Assembly: GCA_021292165.1 (NCBI GenBank)
Contig: CM037878.1
Span: 253,753,921-253,817,920, forward strand
DNA length: 64,000 nucleotides
Direction of reading: 5' to 3'
Source: Shinisaurus crocodilurus
Lineage: Eukaryota; Chordata; Lepidosauria; Squamata; Shinisauridae
Below the pieces are notes generated by a model, which saw only the letters and a program-made list of their open reading frames with translations, made no database searches and was not told the origin of the DNA. A program made the translations under genes and the position numbers. Shown here piece by piece: positions 54,171 to 64,000 of the stretch (its first letter is position 1; each line of letters starts with the position of its first letter).

Positions 54171-55809
54171 GGCCATCTGCCCCACCACCCTGCTGTCCAC
54201 GGGCACTTGCTGAAATAAAGGTACAAGGGCCCTGATGATCTCTGTTGCATCTGATCCACCTGGATTAGCTGGCTTTTGCCCACATGCTGCTCCCCCCCAA
54301 ATCTTTCAGCCTGAGGGTTTTTTTTTCTGAAATCAAATGTCCTCCTCTCCCCTGTCCATACATCTCTTTTTACAAAGAGGGGTGTCCTTGGGAGACAGGG
54401 TCCTTTAAAGACACACACACAGAGACTTTAGAACATATGTAAATTAGCATATGAAACTTTGTGCATCTTTGTGGTCCTGTGGACCTGAGCCCTGTGGATC
54501 TTTTCGGTACTAAACACCACCCCTACACAAGTTCGTTCTGTCTCATTTCCACATCAGTTTGCAAATGTATTTTTTAAAGTCAACATGAAAATTCATATGT
54601 ATTGCATGCACTTTTTCATATGCACAAAAATGTGTAATTATTTTCTCCTCATATGTGCATTTCTGCAAGCAATTTCCCCTAATTTGTGCCTTTTTGTATG
54701 CAAATTTTCCCTAGTGTACACATTTTTTTTCCACAGGAGAACTGTATTGCAAATTTGGAGAGCTGCAAAAATGGAAGGATAATTGCAGTTTGCATATTAG
54801 TTCTGGAAGTATGAATTAGGTCAGTTTGTATTAAAATGCAAACCAAACAAATTTCTCTCCCAAATCCCTAATAAAACGTATGTGCTGTACACTGAGCTAT
54901 TCCCTAAGATGGAAACATCAGCAAAGATCCTCACATCTGCAATGCAAAGAAAAGATGTTACATTATTAGCAATGAAAAGGGACTTGAAGGAGTAATGTGT
55001 AAAGGAGGGGCATCCAGCAAAAGGCTTGGGGCCCTTATGAGGCTGTCTAAGGTACCACAGTGTGGCCTGTAGCACCCCTTCCTCATAAATTATTGCACCA
55101 TTTCCTACACTGTGAACCAGATGCCCTAAGTATTAGCCCATACTCCCTTTCCCTTTAAAAGAGTGTAACAAGTGTAGGAGTTAGCATCTTTTAATTAAAC
55201 AATTGTTGGGTGTAATCCTTGATTTTATTTTATTTCCATGTGGGAATTTGGCCCTCTAATACAGTTAAGCTTGACAACCTTGGTGTAAAGATTAGGGTGA
55301 GGGTACACTGTATGCAGAAAGATCTGTATGGTATTTATTGTTACACTACTCCATTTCATTTCTTGGTCAAAAGGGGGCAACCTTCTCCCTCAGCTAGGAT
55401 GAAAATGTGATCATCTGTGAATCACACAGCCCTTTCTTTCTAGGAAAAAGCACTCATTATCAGATGGCATTTTCGAACGGGCATTTATTTAAAAACCCTC
55501 TTTTTAATGTGTCTGTTTATAGTGATAGAGACTGATTTACACTTTGACTTGTTGGGGGCAATTTATTACACACCTATAAATAAAGCCAAAGCTCCTTCTT
55601 TCTTTGCCAACTCATGGTTCCCAATCCTGCTTTTGTACCAGCCGATGGGTGTGGCGGCAATCTCCCCTTTAGAAACACTGACTAGGCAGCTCTAACACCA
55701 AACACCGACCAGACAGTTCCCCCTGACCAGACAGCTCGGGGAACAAAAGCGCTCCAGATCTGCATTTCTTTTGAAGTGCAATATATTTAAATGCATAGGG
55801 GATATAGGG

Positions 55810-55849
<40 letters not shown>

Positions 55850-56145
55850 GGATTAGAGGCAGGAAGAATTTGTGGAAGGATGCTCTAATTTTTCATTATT
55901 GTTGCTATTACATATGCATGAACATAAAACATGTGGGCTGCAGGAAAAGCAATAAGTTAATGGAAATAGAGGACAAAGTGGCATGTAATTTACTAAATAG
56001 GACCCTGTGCATTAAGGAGACGGGTTCTTATGTGCTGTCCACTTCAGTGGGGCTATGCTTTTGGAAACTCAGGCAGTACATTCAGTAACTTCAGTTCATA
56101 ACCTGATTTTGGAGAAGGTGAGGATCCACAATCTGGATTGTAGGC
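54171..56145. other. no gene; (GT)n at 55816-55847
   Basis: The part at 54560-54740 is rich in CATATGTGCAT and TTTGTATGCAAAT words and may be an old repeat. A long GT microsatellite is at 55816-55847. No exon is seen. Confidence 0.45.
55816..55847. repeat. (GT)n microsatellite
   Basis: About 16 uninterrupted TG units. Confidence 0.92.
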
Positions 56146-56487
56146 CAGGTGTACAGAACCTCTTTCAGCCCAAGGGCCAAATTCAATGGAGAGAAGCGGA
56201 GGGTGCATTCCAGGGGTAGGCAGGACTGAAGATAAAAGAGGTGGGGCAAAAAATACAAAAATGCCAGCATATTTCAGTTTAAAGCTCTTATTGTCAGTAA
56301 CTAAGACTTAGGGGAGGCATTTCAACCTTTTAGAATGGAGAAAAAATGACATGAAATCCAGGAAACCACCAAATGATTGCTGGTTGGAAGAAAGGGGCTG
56401 TAGCTGGAGGGGGGGGGAGAGATGTGACCATCTGGAGAACCCAGGAAGGGCCATATTGGGCCCCTGGTCCTGAGGTTCCCTCCCCTG
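56146..56487 (+). mobile_element. hAT non-autonomous element (CARGGGTGCA ends), copy 3
   Basis: CAGGTGTACAGAACC to CCTCCCCTG. The interior matches 12602-12963 (AAAGCTCTTATTGTCAGTAA, GGAAACCACCAAA). Flanking octamers only partly agree, so the copy is older. Confidence 0.82.
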
Positions 56488-59170
56488 CAGTAGGGTTTCC
56501 ACTGATTGACTCTTCTGATCACCTTTGAAAAACCTCTTCTCCTGATCACCTTTGAAAAACAGTAGGTAACAGGAGCAGCACAAAAGTTAGGGGTGGTGGT
56601 GGCGGCCTCCCTCTGGTTCCCCTGTAATCCAAGCATTGCCTGCACTAGAACTTTCTGGAAGAGCTCTTGCTCATAAGTACAACCTACAGCCAGAAAAGTG
56701 TAAATAAGATCCAGAGCAGAGCCCACCATGGCTGGCTAATGAGAAGGTGCTTTCCTCTCTCGGAAAGCCAGGAGCTTTGTAATTCCTAATTGAGGGGAAA
56801 TGCCCTTAATGATGAACTGCCTGTAAGACCTTCCTTAATAATCTTCTAGTATAATTTGTAGAGGCCTTAATTAGGGTGTTTTAACAATACGAAGCTCTGA
56901 AATCAAAGGTTCATCACCAAAATGGTCCAGCTATAAAACAGAATAAAGCTAGATCATAATCCTTGGAAATTCTGAAGCCTTAACACACAAATTTTGTCTC
57001 AAACTGGGCATTCAGAAATAATGAACTCATCTGGAAATTGGACTGTATGCCCTTCACATGTATATCTCACAATCATAACAAAATCCTTGGTGTTGAAATA
57101 ATAGCTTTATAAATCAACAATTAAAGAAAACTCTGATGTAACACAATGCTTATTTTTAATGTTAAATAAAAGAACAATCTGGCAAGAGCCACATGGGATT
57201 GAAGGCATTACAGCTGCAAGAAAATGGGCACTAAAACAGAAAAGAAAAGAAAAAGGTAAACATGCTTATGACTGCAGCCTGGGAGTTAACATTGAATTAA
57301 TGTTTTAATGTAGTGACATTAAAATTGTAACTTCTAATTTCACTTTCTTCGGTTTAGTTCCTTTACTTGAAACAAAACAGAACAGAATTAAGGGGCAAAA
57401 TCATGGGGGGAAAAACCCGAAAAACATTTTTTTCTCAATGTTTCATATTTTTTTCTGGAGCTTCACATCTCTAGTGGTGTCTATGAATGTCTGAACTCCC
57501 TTGCCCTTGGTGCCATATTATGTTCTGCTAAAACTCTCATGGAAGACATGCTTAGATGTGGCAGGAGGAGGAGGAAGAAGAAAGCTTTGCTTCCTTTTCT
57601 TATATCCATGGTGGCTCCCTGAGCATGGCAAATGAGTCGTCTAATGGGTCAACATGAGCATGGGTTGTAGTTTTGTAAATAGGGTTGCCAGCTCCTGAAG
57701 GGTAAAATCACATGTATAACTGTATGGGTGTTTTTTTGTTTTTCTGTTTTGAGAATTACACATTTAGAATGTTTTGTTTTTTTAAAAATCCTCCCACTTT
57801 TACAGAAGACATAAACACAGACTATGAGTCTCTAGTTTATAGGACACTCAGTGAATCTATGTATGGCAGAGATCAAGTGAATCCATAGTGACAACTCAAC
57901 CCCTTCCTGCCCCACTGCAGAGCAGAAGCAGATCACTCAAGGGAGTAAGCCAATTTAGCCACAGATTATAGGTCAAGTCATAAGATGAATTATATTGTCA
58001 AAGAACCAAGCATCTAGAGAATATTTTCTCATTGTACACTTCCCCCATACACATACAGAAACAGTCCCATATGCACCATTTCATGCACATGCAAACACAA
58101 ACATAATCACAATTCCTTATGCACAACCCCTCTGCCCCCCCCCCCCCACCTCCCTGAATCTGAATGAATGGGCAGGAAGGGGCTGTAGGAGGCTGGTGGA
58201 GCTGGCAGATGGAAGCCTTGGAGGGGTGCTGGCCAAGACTGAGAAAATCAGCGTTCACTTCCCTTGCTAGGTGATAGGAGGAATAAAGCCCCCAAACCAT
58301 CGAGAATGATTGTTTTGTAACCCTATACATTGCCTCTCAATGACACGGAGAAGAAATAGCAAGCTAAGCTGCTCATGGTGAAGAAAAGGTCAATACAAGC
58401 AGTATTGGGCTGCTAGCTTCTGTAACTGGAAGTTGTCCATGAATGAAACTGGCCTTTTGCATCTGATAACCTAATTGCTACTTTTTTTAAAATGAAGGGT
58501 TCATGCGAAGGTGTAGTGCCACATGCAATCCTGTAGCGCTTGTTTCAAGTAGCAAAAAATGGCTCATGAAAAGAGCCTCTGAGTGCAATTTATGGCACCA
58601 TTATACAGATTCCTGCAAGTGGGGGCCATCCATTGACCTCTTTGTCTTGTCTGAAAAGGTTTGATCCTAACCAAGTTTAACAGGAAGATGGAACACACCT
58701 GACACACTCAGTAATCAACTTTTGTAAATATCATGTCAAAGGTCAGAGCAAAGGCCGATGGATTTCTTTGTAATGCTTTACCACAGCTGGAAGTTAGGGG
58801 ATTTGCATAGATATCAGTGACCTGTTTCAGATTGGAAGTGAAAAAAATGAGGGGGGGGCTCTCTCTTTCTCTGTGTGTTTCTTTTCTTTATTAATGGGAA
58901 TGAACACATTTCAGCCACAAGAAAGTATCATAGCATCCTATGCATTTTCAACAGCATTTTAAAAATGCCTGTAGGTGCTCTTTGTAAAAGCAATAGCGTT
59001 TCAGAGATGTGATTGTTACATAATTGACACTTGCCACCTCCAGGAGAGGAAGCTGAGCTTTTGACTTATGGTCTCATCCCCAGTTTTGCTCTTTAGGCCT
59101 TGTCTTATATATCTGTAAAAAAATGTATATAGAAGCTAGGTATTCTAAAATGCATTTGTTAACATGTATT
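56488..59170. other. no gene; possible conserved non-coding stretches
   Basis: No repeats are visible at about 56770-57330 and 58490-58810. Both are AT-rich with homeodomain-type TAATTA/ATTA words and look like undecayed single-copy DNA. The 110-residue frame at 57998-58330 and its plus-strand partner lack domains. Poly-C is at 58135-58147. Confidence 0.45.
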
Positions 59171-59335
59171 CAGGACCGGTGCAAGGCAGTTTGGTGCCCT
59201 AGGCAAGATCAGATATTTAGCGCCCCCCTTCCCACTTGAGAGCGCTGTATTTTGTTTTCAAGGCGTTTCTGGCACCCCCTTTAGCCCTGCGCCCTAGGCG
59301 GCTGCCTAGTTGGCCTAATGGTAGCACCGGCCCTG
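59171..59335 (-). mobile_element. hAT element with CAGGRCCGGTGC ends, 165 bp
   Basis: CAGGACCGGTGCAAGGCAG and GCACCGGCCCTG are inverted. The 8-bp duplication CATGTATT is perfect (59163-59170 and 59336-59343). It is the same family as 53349-54162 but in the other orientation and reduced to its two ends. Confidence 0.93.
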
Positions 59336-59967
59336 CATGTATTATATGCTATTTCTATATGCTTCTTCATAACAGTATTTGCGGCTTGAACACACATTCA
59401 CATTACATGGTGAAAAACCCAGGTGTCCCACCGAGTGTACATTTGGTAGCGTACTGGGCCTACCTGCATGATACATGTTTGCAATCATTGTCACATCCAT
59501 GCTTGACATTTGTAGGTGTACCTGTAAAATATGTTTGGTGGCCCGTAGGGAGCGTGATTCAGCTCGGAAATAGGGCACATGCTCTCCACACACCTCGTTT
59601 CCTGGAAGAATCACTTTAATTGTATGTCCTGTTTCTCTGAAGAATGTGGCTCCCAACAGCTGGCCAACTAGTTGTTTGATGGGCTGTCAGAAGCCTTATT
59701 CTGCTGGAACACAAGGTGTGTAGTCCCCGTGTCCCAGTGGAATCACTGGGGTATTGAAGTGGTGGCAGATTCTAGCAGCAGCCACTTCTGCCAGAGGTAG
59801 GGAGGTGTGCAGCCTCTGCAGGATTCCGAGGGGGCCAATGCAGCCCCCCAACCACTGGACATTTCCCACCCCTGCTCTAGGACATGACTTAACAGCAAGA
59901 GGAAAAGTTCCTCAGGTCACCACGCATTACATAAGATGAGTTCGCTGGAGAATATCAAGCAGTGTTA

Positions 59968-59968
59968 A

Positions 59969-60029
<61 letters not shown>
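59968..60029. repeat. (AAT)n microsatellite
   Basis: About 20 uninterrupted AAT units. Confidence 0.95.
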
Positions 60030-60158
60030 TAAAAAAAATAAAACAGCAGCAGATTTCAACATGTTGAAAGCAGCCAGTTTTCCATTGGCTTGTCTGATTT
60101 GCATTCACATTTCCAAAATGCTGTGATAGTCCTCATGTGTGCTTCAGCCAGGCATGAC

Positions 60159-60181
60159 AGAGAGAGAGAGAGAGAGAGAGA
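60159..60181. repeat. (GA)n microsatellite
   Basis: GA run followed by GAGGAGGAGG. Confidence 0.9.
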
Positions 60182-60589
60182 GGAGGAGGAGGAAGAGGAG
60201 AATAGATTTAGATAGGAGAGCAAGAAGCAAAGTGGGTGTACCCAGAAATGTGATGAGAATTCTCTGCACAGTGTCCAAAAACTAGGAGCAGGCAGGGGCA
60301 CTGAGAAGAGCCAAAGCTCAGACCCTCCAGTAACCTTGTAATGAAGCATTGGACAGGGTATGATGAATAGCAAACAGATAGTTCAGCTGTGGCAGAACAA
60401 AGAAAAGTCTTAGCTGTTGGCTTGGTCTTTTTATACACAGTTCTTCAGTCAGGTTATATACTATTAGGGATGATGCTGAAGAACATCTGGCTAAACCAGA
60501 TGTTGTTACTCTCATGGCATGATTAACAACCATGTCTGGGTTTTTAAAAACTTAAATACCAAGTCCTGGCTCCCCTCCCTGATTTTCAG

Positions 60590-60845
60590 CAGGACTGTGG
60601 CATGTGGAGAGGGGAGGTTTAACCCCTGCCTTCCCAGCTGTGATTTTGATGAAAAATGCCATGCCCCACCAGTGTGGTAATTAGCTGTGGGGTGTGGGGG
60701 GGAAAGCTTCCATTTATGCCAATAGACGCTTTTTTCTAAGACTAATTGCCACCAGTGGGGGGGGGGAGGATTTTCATCGGGATTGTGGTTGGGGAGGGAA
60801 GGGTTAAATCTCCCCTCCCTGCACACTGTGGCCCCAAAATACTTG
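60590..60845. repeat. fold-back element, ~80-bp imperfect arms
   Basis: GGGGAGGTTTAACCCCTGCC and GTGATTTTGATGAAAA on the left pair with GATTTTCATCGGGATTGTGG and GGGAAGGGTTAAATCTCCCC on the right. The outer words ACTGTGGCATGTGGAG and GCACACTGTGGCC also pair. No flanking duplication identified. Confidence 0.75.
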
Positions 60846-63274
60846 GCATATAACATCTTTTTTGGCCCTCAGCCTGTTTTCTTTTGCTGCTATCAGGAAT
60901 AGAACAATTTGCATAAGAAGGCACTAATTCTATGATTAGGTGTTTGGCTGCCAGAGGATCTGTTTATGCTACAAATTAGGTCCGTTTTTCCACAGTGAGG
61001 ATCTAAAAGAACTGCCAATACTTCCTTACAGGTTCATTTACAATACCTCATTCAGTTTGAATTCTTGTGAAAACATTCCTGGGAGTGGGGTGAAGGATAA
61101 ACATCTATGTTTAATCTATCAGCCAGACTGGTAGAAACGTGATTACATTGTAGCTTTTAGGAAATGTAAGAGCCTTGCTAGACTGGACCAAAGTTCCATC
61201 TAGTCCAGCATCTTCTTTTCCACAGTGGCCAGATGCCGCTATGATGTCCAAAAGTAGGATTTGATAGCCCCCTGCTGCCCCCCACTGAAAATGGTATTCA
61301 GTGAGAGTGAGAAGAAACACATTCTGAAGAATCCCCAAAATGCTGTTGTGAAACTAATAGAAGTTTCAAAAACTGGACACTCTGCAGTGTATGATAACCC
61401 ATAAAACTGATTGGTCTATTCAGCTTAGTCTCCATTTCATTCCATCCTCATTTGGTCATAACATACAGTCTTCTCTTTTTAGAGTGATTGCTATTTTGTT
61501 TAAAGTGGATCATGCCCAGATGTCTGAATTTATTTTCCCCATCCAACCATTCGATGACATATGCTAGAGTTTACTCAGACCTGCTCACAACTGTCTAATC
61601 TCACACCAATCTAGAATTGTTGGCCTCCATGGACTTCTATATTAAAGATAAAGAATTGTAAAAATGAAGACGGCATATGGACCCACATCTCTTTGGCACT
61701 CTTTGGGCTATCACTGAAGAAACCATCTGAATTTGCATCTGTAAATAAACCTGTTTAATTACTTCATGGCTTCCTCTCAGGAAGAAGCTATACATTGGGG
61801 TCTATATATCATCAAGGTGAGTCTTCCAGTGGTACACTGGAAGAACTGGGAAGTCATGTAGATGAAATAAGATCCTTGGTGTTGGCAATAGCTACTCTGC
61901 AGTGCAGGTATCTCTCTGTGTGTGCATGTACATGTATACAGAAAATAGATTTTGGGCAATGAAGAGCAAGTGTTTGATAATGACTCAGTGGATTACTTAA
62001 AATTTATAAGTGGTTATAAATAATGAATGGGTATACACTTCAGTTTAAAGCCAGTAGTGTACTCTGTAATTTAAAGCTTCAATTGAAAGTGTTTATTAAA
62101 GTTCAGAAAGCTTCACTCATTCTCTTACTCTAAAATAAAATGTAAGTTATTAAAAATTAAGAGAATCTTTTAGGAGCCATTAGGGCCACTACAGTAAAAA
62201 ATAATAATAATCCCAATTGCCTAGTATCAGCCATTTGTTTTTGGCACTGTGTTACTTCAGATGGCATGACAGTGTATTCCAGCCTGACTTGCAAGGGGTA
62301 TGGTATGATATGGAAACCTTTTCCTCTTTGGAAAGATTGTCCTGAAGTCATTTTTCCAATACTGTTGGGTTAGAAATACCACCAAAGTTAATTTTTTTTT
62401 ACCTGTTTTGGAATACCAATTGGTCTAGCTCATAACTCTTGGATGTATCATGAATTGAGTGCCATTTCTCCCAGATGTTTTCCTCTGGCTCAGAATGTAA
62501 AATGAAAATTCTGCACATGCAAAGTCAGCATTCAGACCAACCAGGATGCTTTGTAAGCACATGCACAAACCTTCTTTAATGTTAGCATCTTACTTTCAGT
62601 GAAACTCTAGTTAAAATAAACTCTTATTAATCACTGTGAAATTACATGAATTACAAAGTAAACTGCTTTGGTGAATGCACAGGTATTCTTTAATATTAAC
62701 TCCTTTACTCTTGATAAAAACTCTCTTTGATTGTTATGTACTATGTGACCACAAGACCACCCAGTGAAGCAGCATTTTGTTTGGTGAATGCCTCTTTCCT
62801 ACTTGGGTCATTCTCTTGATTGGTTCTGTCCCCTTTCCAGATCTAAACTTCTCTCTTGTTCCTGGGTGTGTTTGTTTGGGCATGGTACTTTCCAATGCGC
62901 TCCTAGCCATGGCTCGTGCTGGGAACTATAATTCCAATGGGAAAGTACGATAAGGCACACCATCAGCACACAAGCAGCAACATTATGAGCCAGGGGAAAT
63001 AACTTTCAAAAACAGATAAGCTTTTTCTGAACTCTCATTGAGAAAGCCAGTAAGGTCTGAGCATAGTCCAAATTGCATCAAGGAGAGTTTGTTCACCACT
63101 GCTTTCGGCAACTAGTGTCATTCATACTACAGAGATGTGACTAAGTAGTATTTTGGCAGGGGAAATGTGGGAAAGTAGCATCATAGCACTGCTAGGTTGA
63201 CTTCTGGTTCCAAAAGGTACTGGTTAATCAACTGAAGGTTGACATCAGGAAGTTCTTGTGTAGATATTGATCAG
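60846..63274. other. no gene; one retroposon fragment
   Basis: 61168-61330 is a third copy of the 21950 family (GCTAGACTGGACCAAAG, CTAGTCCAGCATCTTC). A short inverted pair GTACTTTCCAATG/CAATGGGAAAGTAC lies at 62887-62949. No exon is seen. Confidence 0.5.
61168..61330 (+). repeat. dispersed retroposon fragment
   Basis: Diverged copy of 21950-22135, with CTAGTCCAGCATCTTCTTTT and CACAGTGGCCAGATGCC. Confidence 0.6.
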
Positions 63275-63465
63275 ATTTCTATCTCACCCTACATCCAAGA
63301 AGCTCAGGGGAGCATATTTGGGTTGCCTCATTTTATCTTCACAGTAATCCCTTTGAGGTTCATTAAAGTGTAAAACCTTGGCTGGCTCCCACAAGGCCAC
63401 CCAATGAGCTTCATGGCTAAATGGGAGTTTTTTCAAACCAGGTCTCCCTAGTCCAAATCCAACTT
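63275..63465 (-). mobile_element. old tRNA-derived SINE
   Basis: On the plus strand it shows CATTTTATCTTCACAGTAA (reversed body) and ATGAGCTTCATGGCTAAATG, then CAAACCAGGTCTCCCTAGTC (reversed B-box region). Strongly diverged from 11119. Confidence 0.6.
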
Positions 63466-63477
63466 TTATCAATTTTT

Positions 63478-63630
63478 ATGGAATTTTAATTCTGTTTTTA
63501 TGCTTAATTGTATTAGTCAGTTTTAATTGTATATTATTGTATATTTGTTTTGTTAATAGATTATGATCTTGTATGCCGCCTGGGGTATTTGTGTATAGGT
63601 GGGATATAAATTGAATAAACAATAATAACA
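63478..63630 (+). mobile_element. L2-type 3' end
   Basis: AT-rich 3' UTR with TTGTATGCCGCCTGGGGTAT and GTGGGATATAAATTGAATAA, the plus-strand equivalent of the tail at 360-418. Confidence 0.65.
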
Positions 63631-64000
63631 TCTAATATACTACACAGCTTAGCACTGAGAAACATTTGATGCCAGAAGGGATTATATATACCATGCCATC
63701 CAGTTTTACAGTTTTATGAAACTTTTAAAGTGCAAGGAAACAGTCCAAGTGGCTGAAGGAAGTGGTTTCAAGGTGAAAAACATGGGTGGAGGAAGGGTTT
63801 AGCATCTCCTCCTACCAACCACTTCTATAGCTTAAATCACTTCACCCTCTTCCCCACTTTATAAGCATTTGGCACAATCTGAATCCTAACGTATAGATCA
63901 AGTGCGCCTCATCTGTAATTACAGACTCAATGGCCTCAAAGTGTGTGTGTGTGTGTGTGTGTGTGTGTAGGAGTTGCAGTATGATGGTTATTGGAACTGT
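63631..64000. other. no gene; (GT)n at 63942-63969
   Basis: Only a GT microsatellite is recognisable. Confidence 0.6.

Larger units (their letters stand above)
59336..60589. other. no gene; microsatellites and a hAT end
   Basis: An inverted CAGGGGTGGGAAA-type hAT terminus (TTTCCCACCCCTG) is at about 59861-59873. A long (AAT)n run occupies 59968-60029, and (GA)n is at 60159-60181. The frame at 59236-59619 is partly hAT sequence and not a gene. Confidence 0.5.

Noticed and set aside
57998..58330. 110-residue minus-strand frame
   Set aside because: It contains a glycine run from a poly-C tract and Met/Cys-rich text from a CA-rich region. No domain.

Overview
The window is vertebrate nuclear DNA, and its repeat content points to a squamate reptile, most likely a lizard. 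It holds CR1 and L2 LINE pieces, two kinds of tRNA-derived SINE, many hAT elements with 8-bp target duplications, a Tigger/pogo-like MITE with TA target sites, and LTR remnants. I found no host protein-coding exon that I could defend. The open frames with recognisable protein similarity all belong to transposons: CR1 and L2 reverse transcriptase, a CR1 ORF1 and endonuclease, and a hAT transposase C-terminus.

Layout. 1-18.9 kb: an L2 3' end, a 349-bp hAT element, CR1 tails, a 5S-rRNA-headed insertion with a CR1 tail (5.6 kb), three Tigger-like MITEs, a hAT element (12.6 kb), SINEs, and a 5'-truncated CR1 with an open RT frame (15.1-16.2 kb, minus strand). 18.9-28 kb: a solo LTR with a 5-bp target duplication, a SINE nested in an L2-type tail, and a run of hAT elements at 20.7, 22.9, 23.6 and 26.1 kb. 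28.5-29.5 kb: the one CpG-rich stretch, with at least eight CCAAT boxes whose orientation flips near 29.2 kb. It looks like a divergent promoter and is the best candidate for a host gene start. 30-43 kb: SINEs, Tigger-like MITEs, an LTR-like segment, an L2 RT fragment, and ~440-530-bp elements ending in CAATCCTATG. 44.3-47.9 kb: a decayed but nearly full-length CR1 (ORF1, endonuclease, RT) broken by two hAT insertions and one GC-rich segment. 48-64 kb: L2 fragments, a 1-kb hAT copy with transposase remains, two members of a CAGGRCCGGTGC-ended hAT family, fold-back DNA, microsatellites and single-copy-looking intronic or intergenic sequence.

No operons, CRISPR arrays or bacterial-type systems are present, and no new multigene system is apparent. 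The most notable items are the 5S/CR1 chimera, the palindromic CAATCC-terminal repeats at two size scales, the hAT family with CGAGTC-rich subterminal arrays, GC-rich segments replacing the middles of two older transposons, several long inverted repeats, and the divergent CpG-island promoter. Coordinates of old repeats are approximate unless target duplications are stated. All family assignments come from motif recognition, not from a database search.
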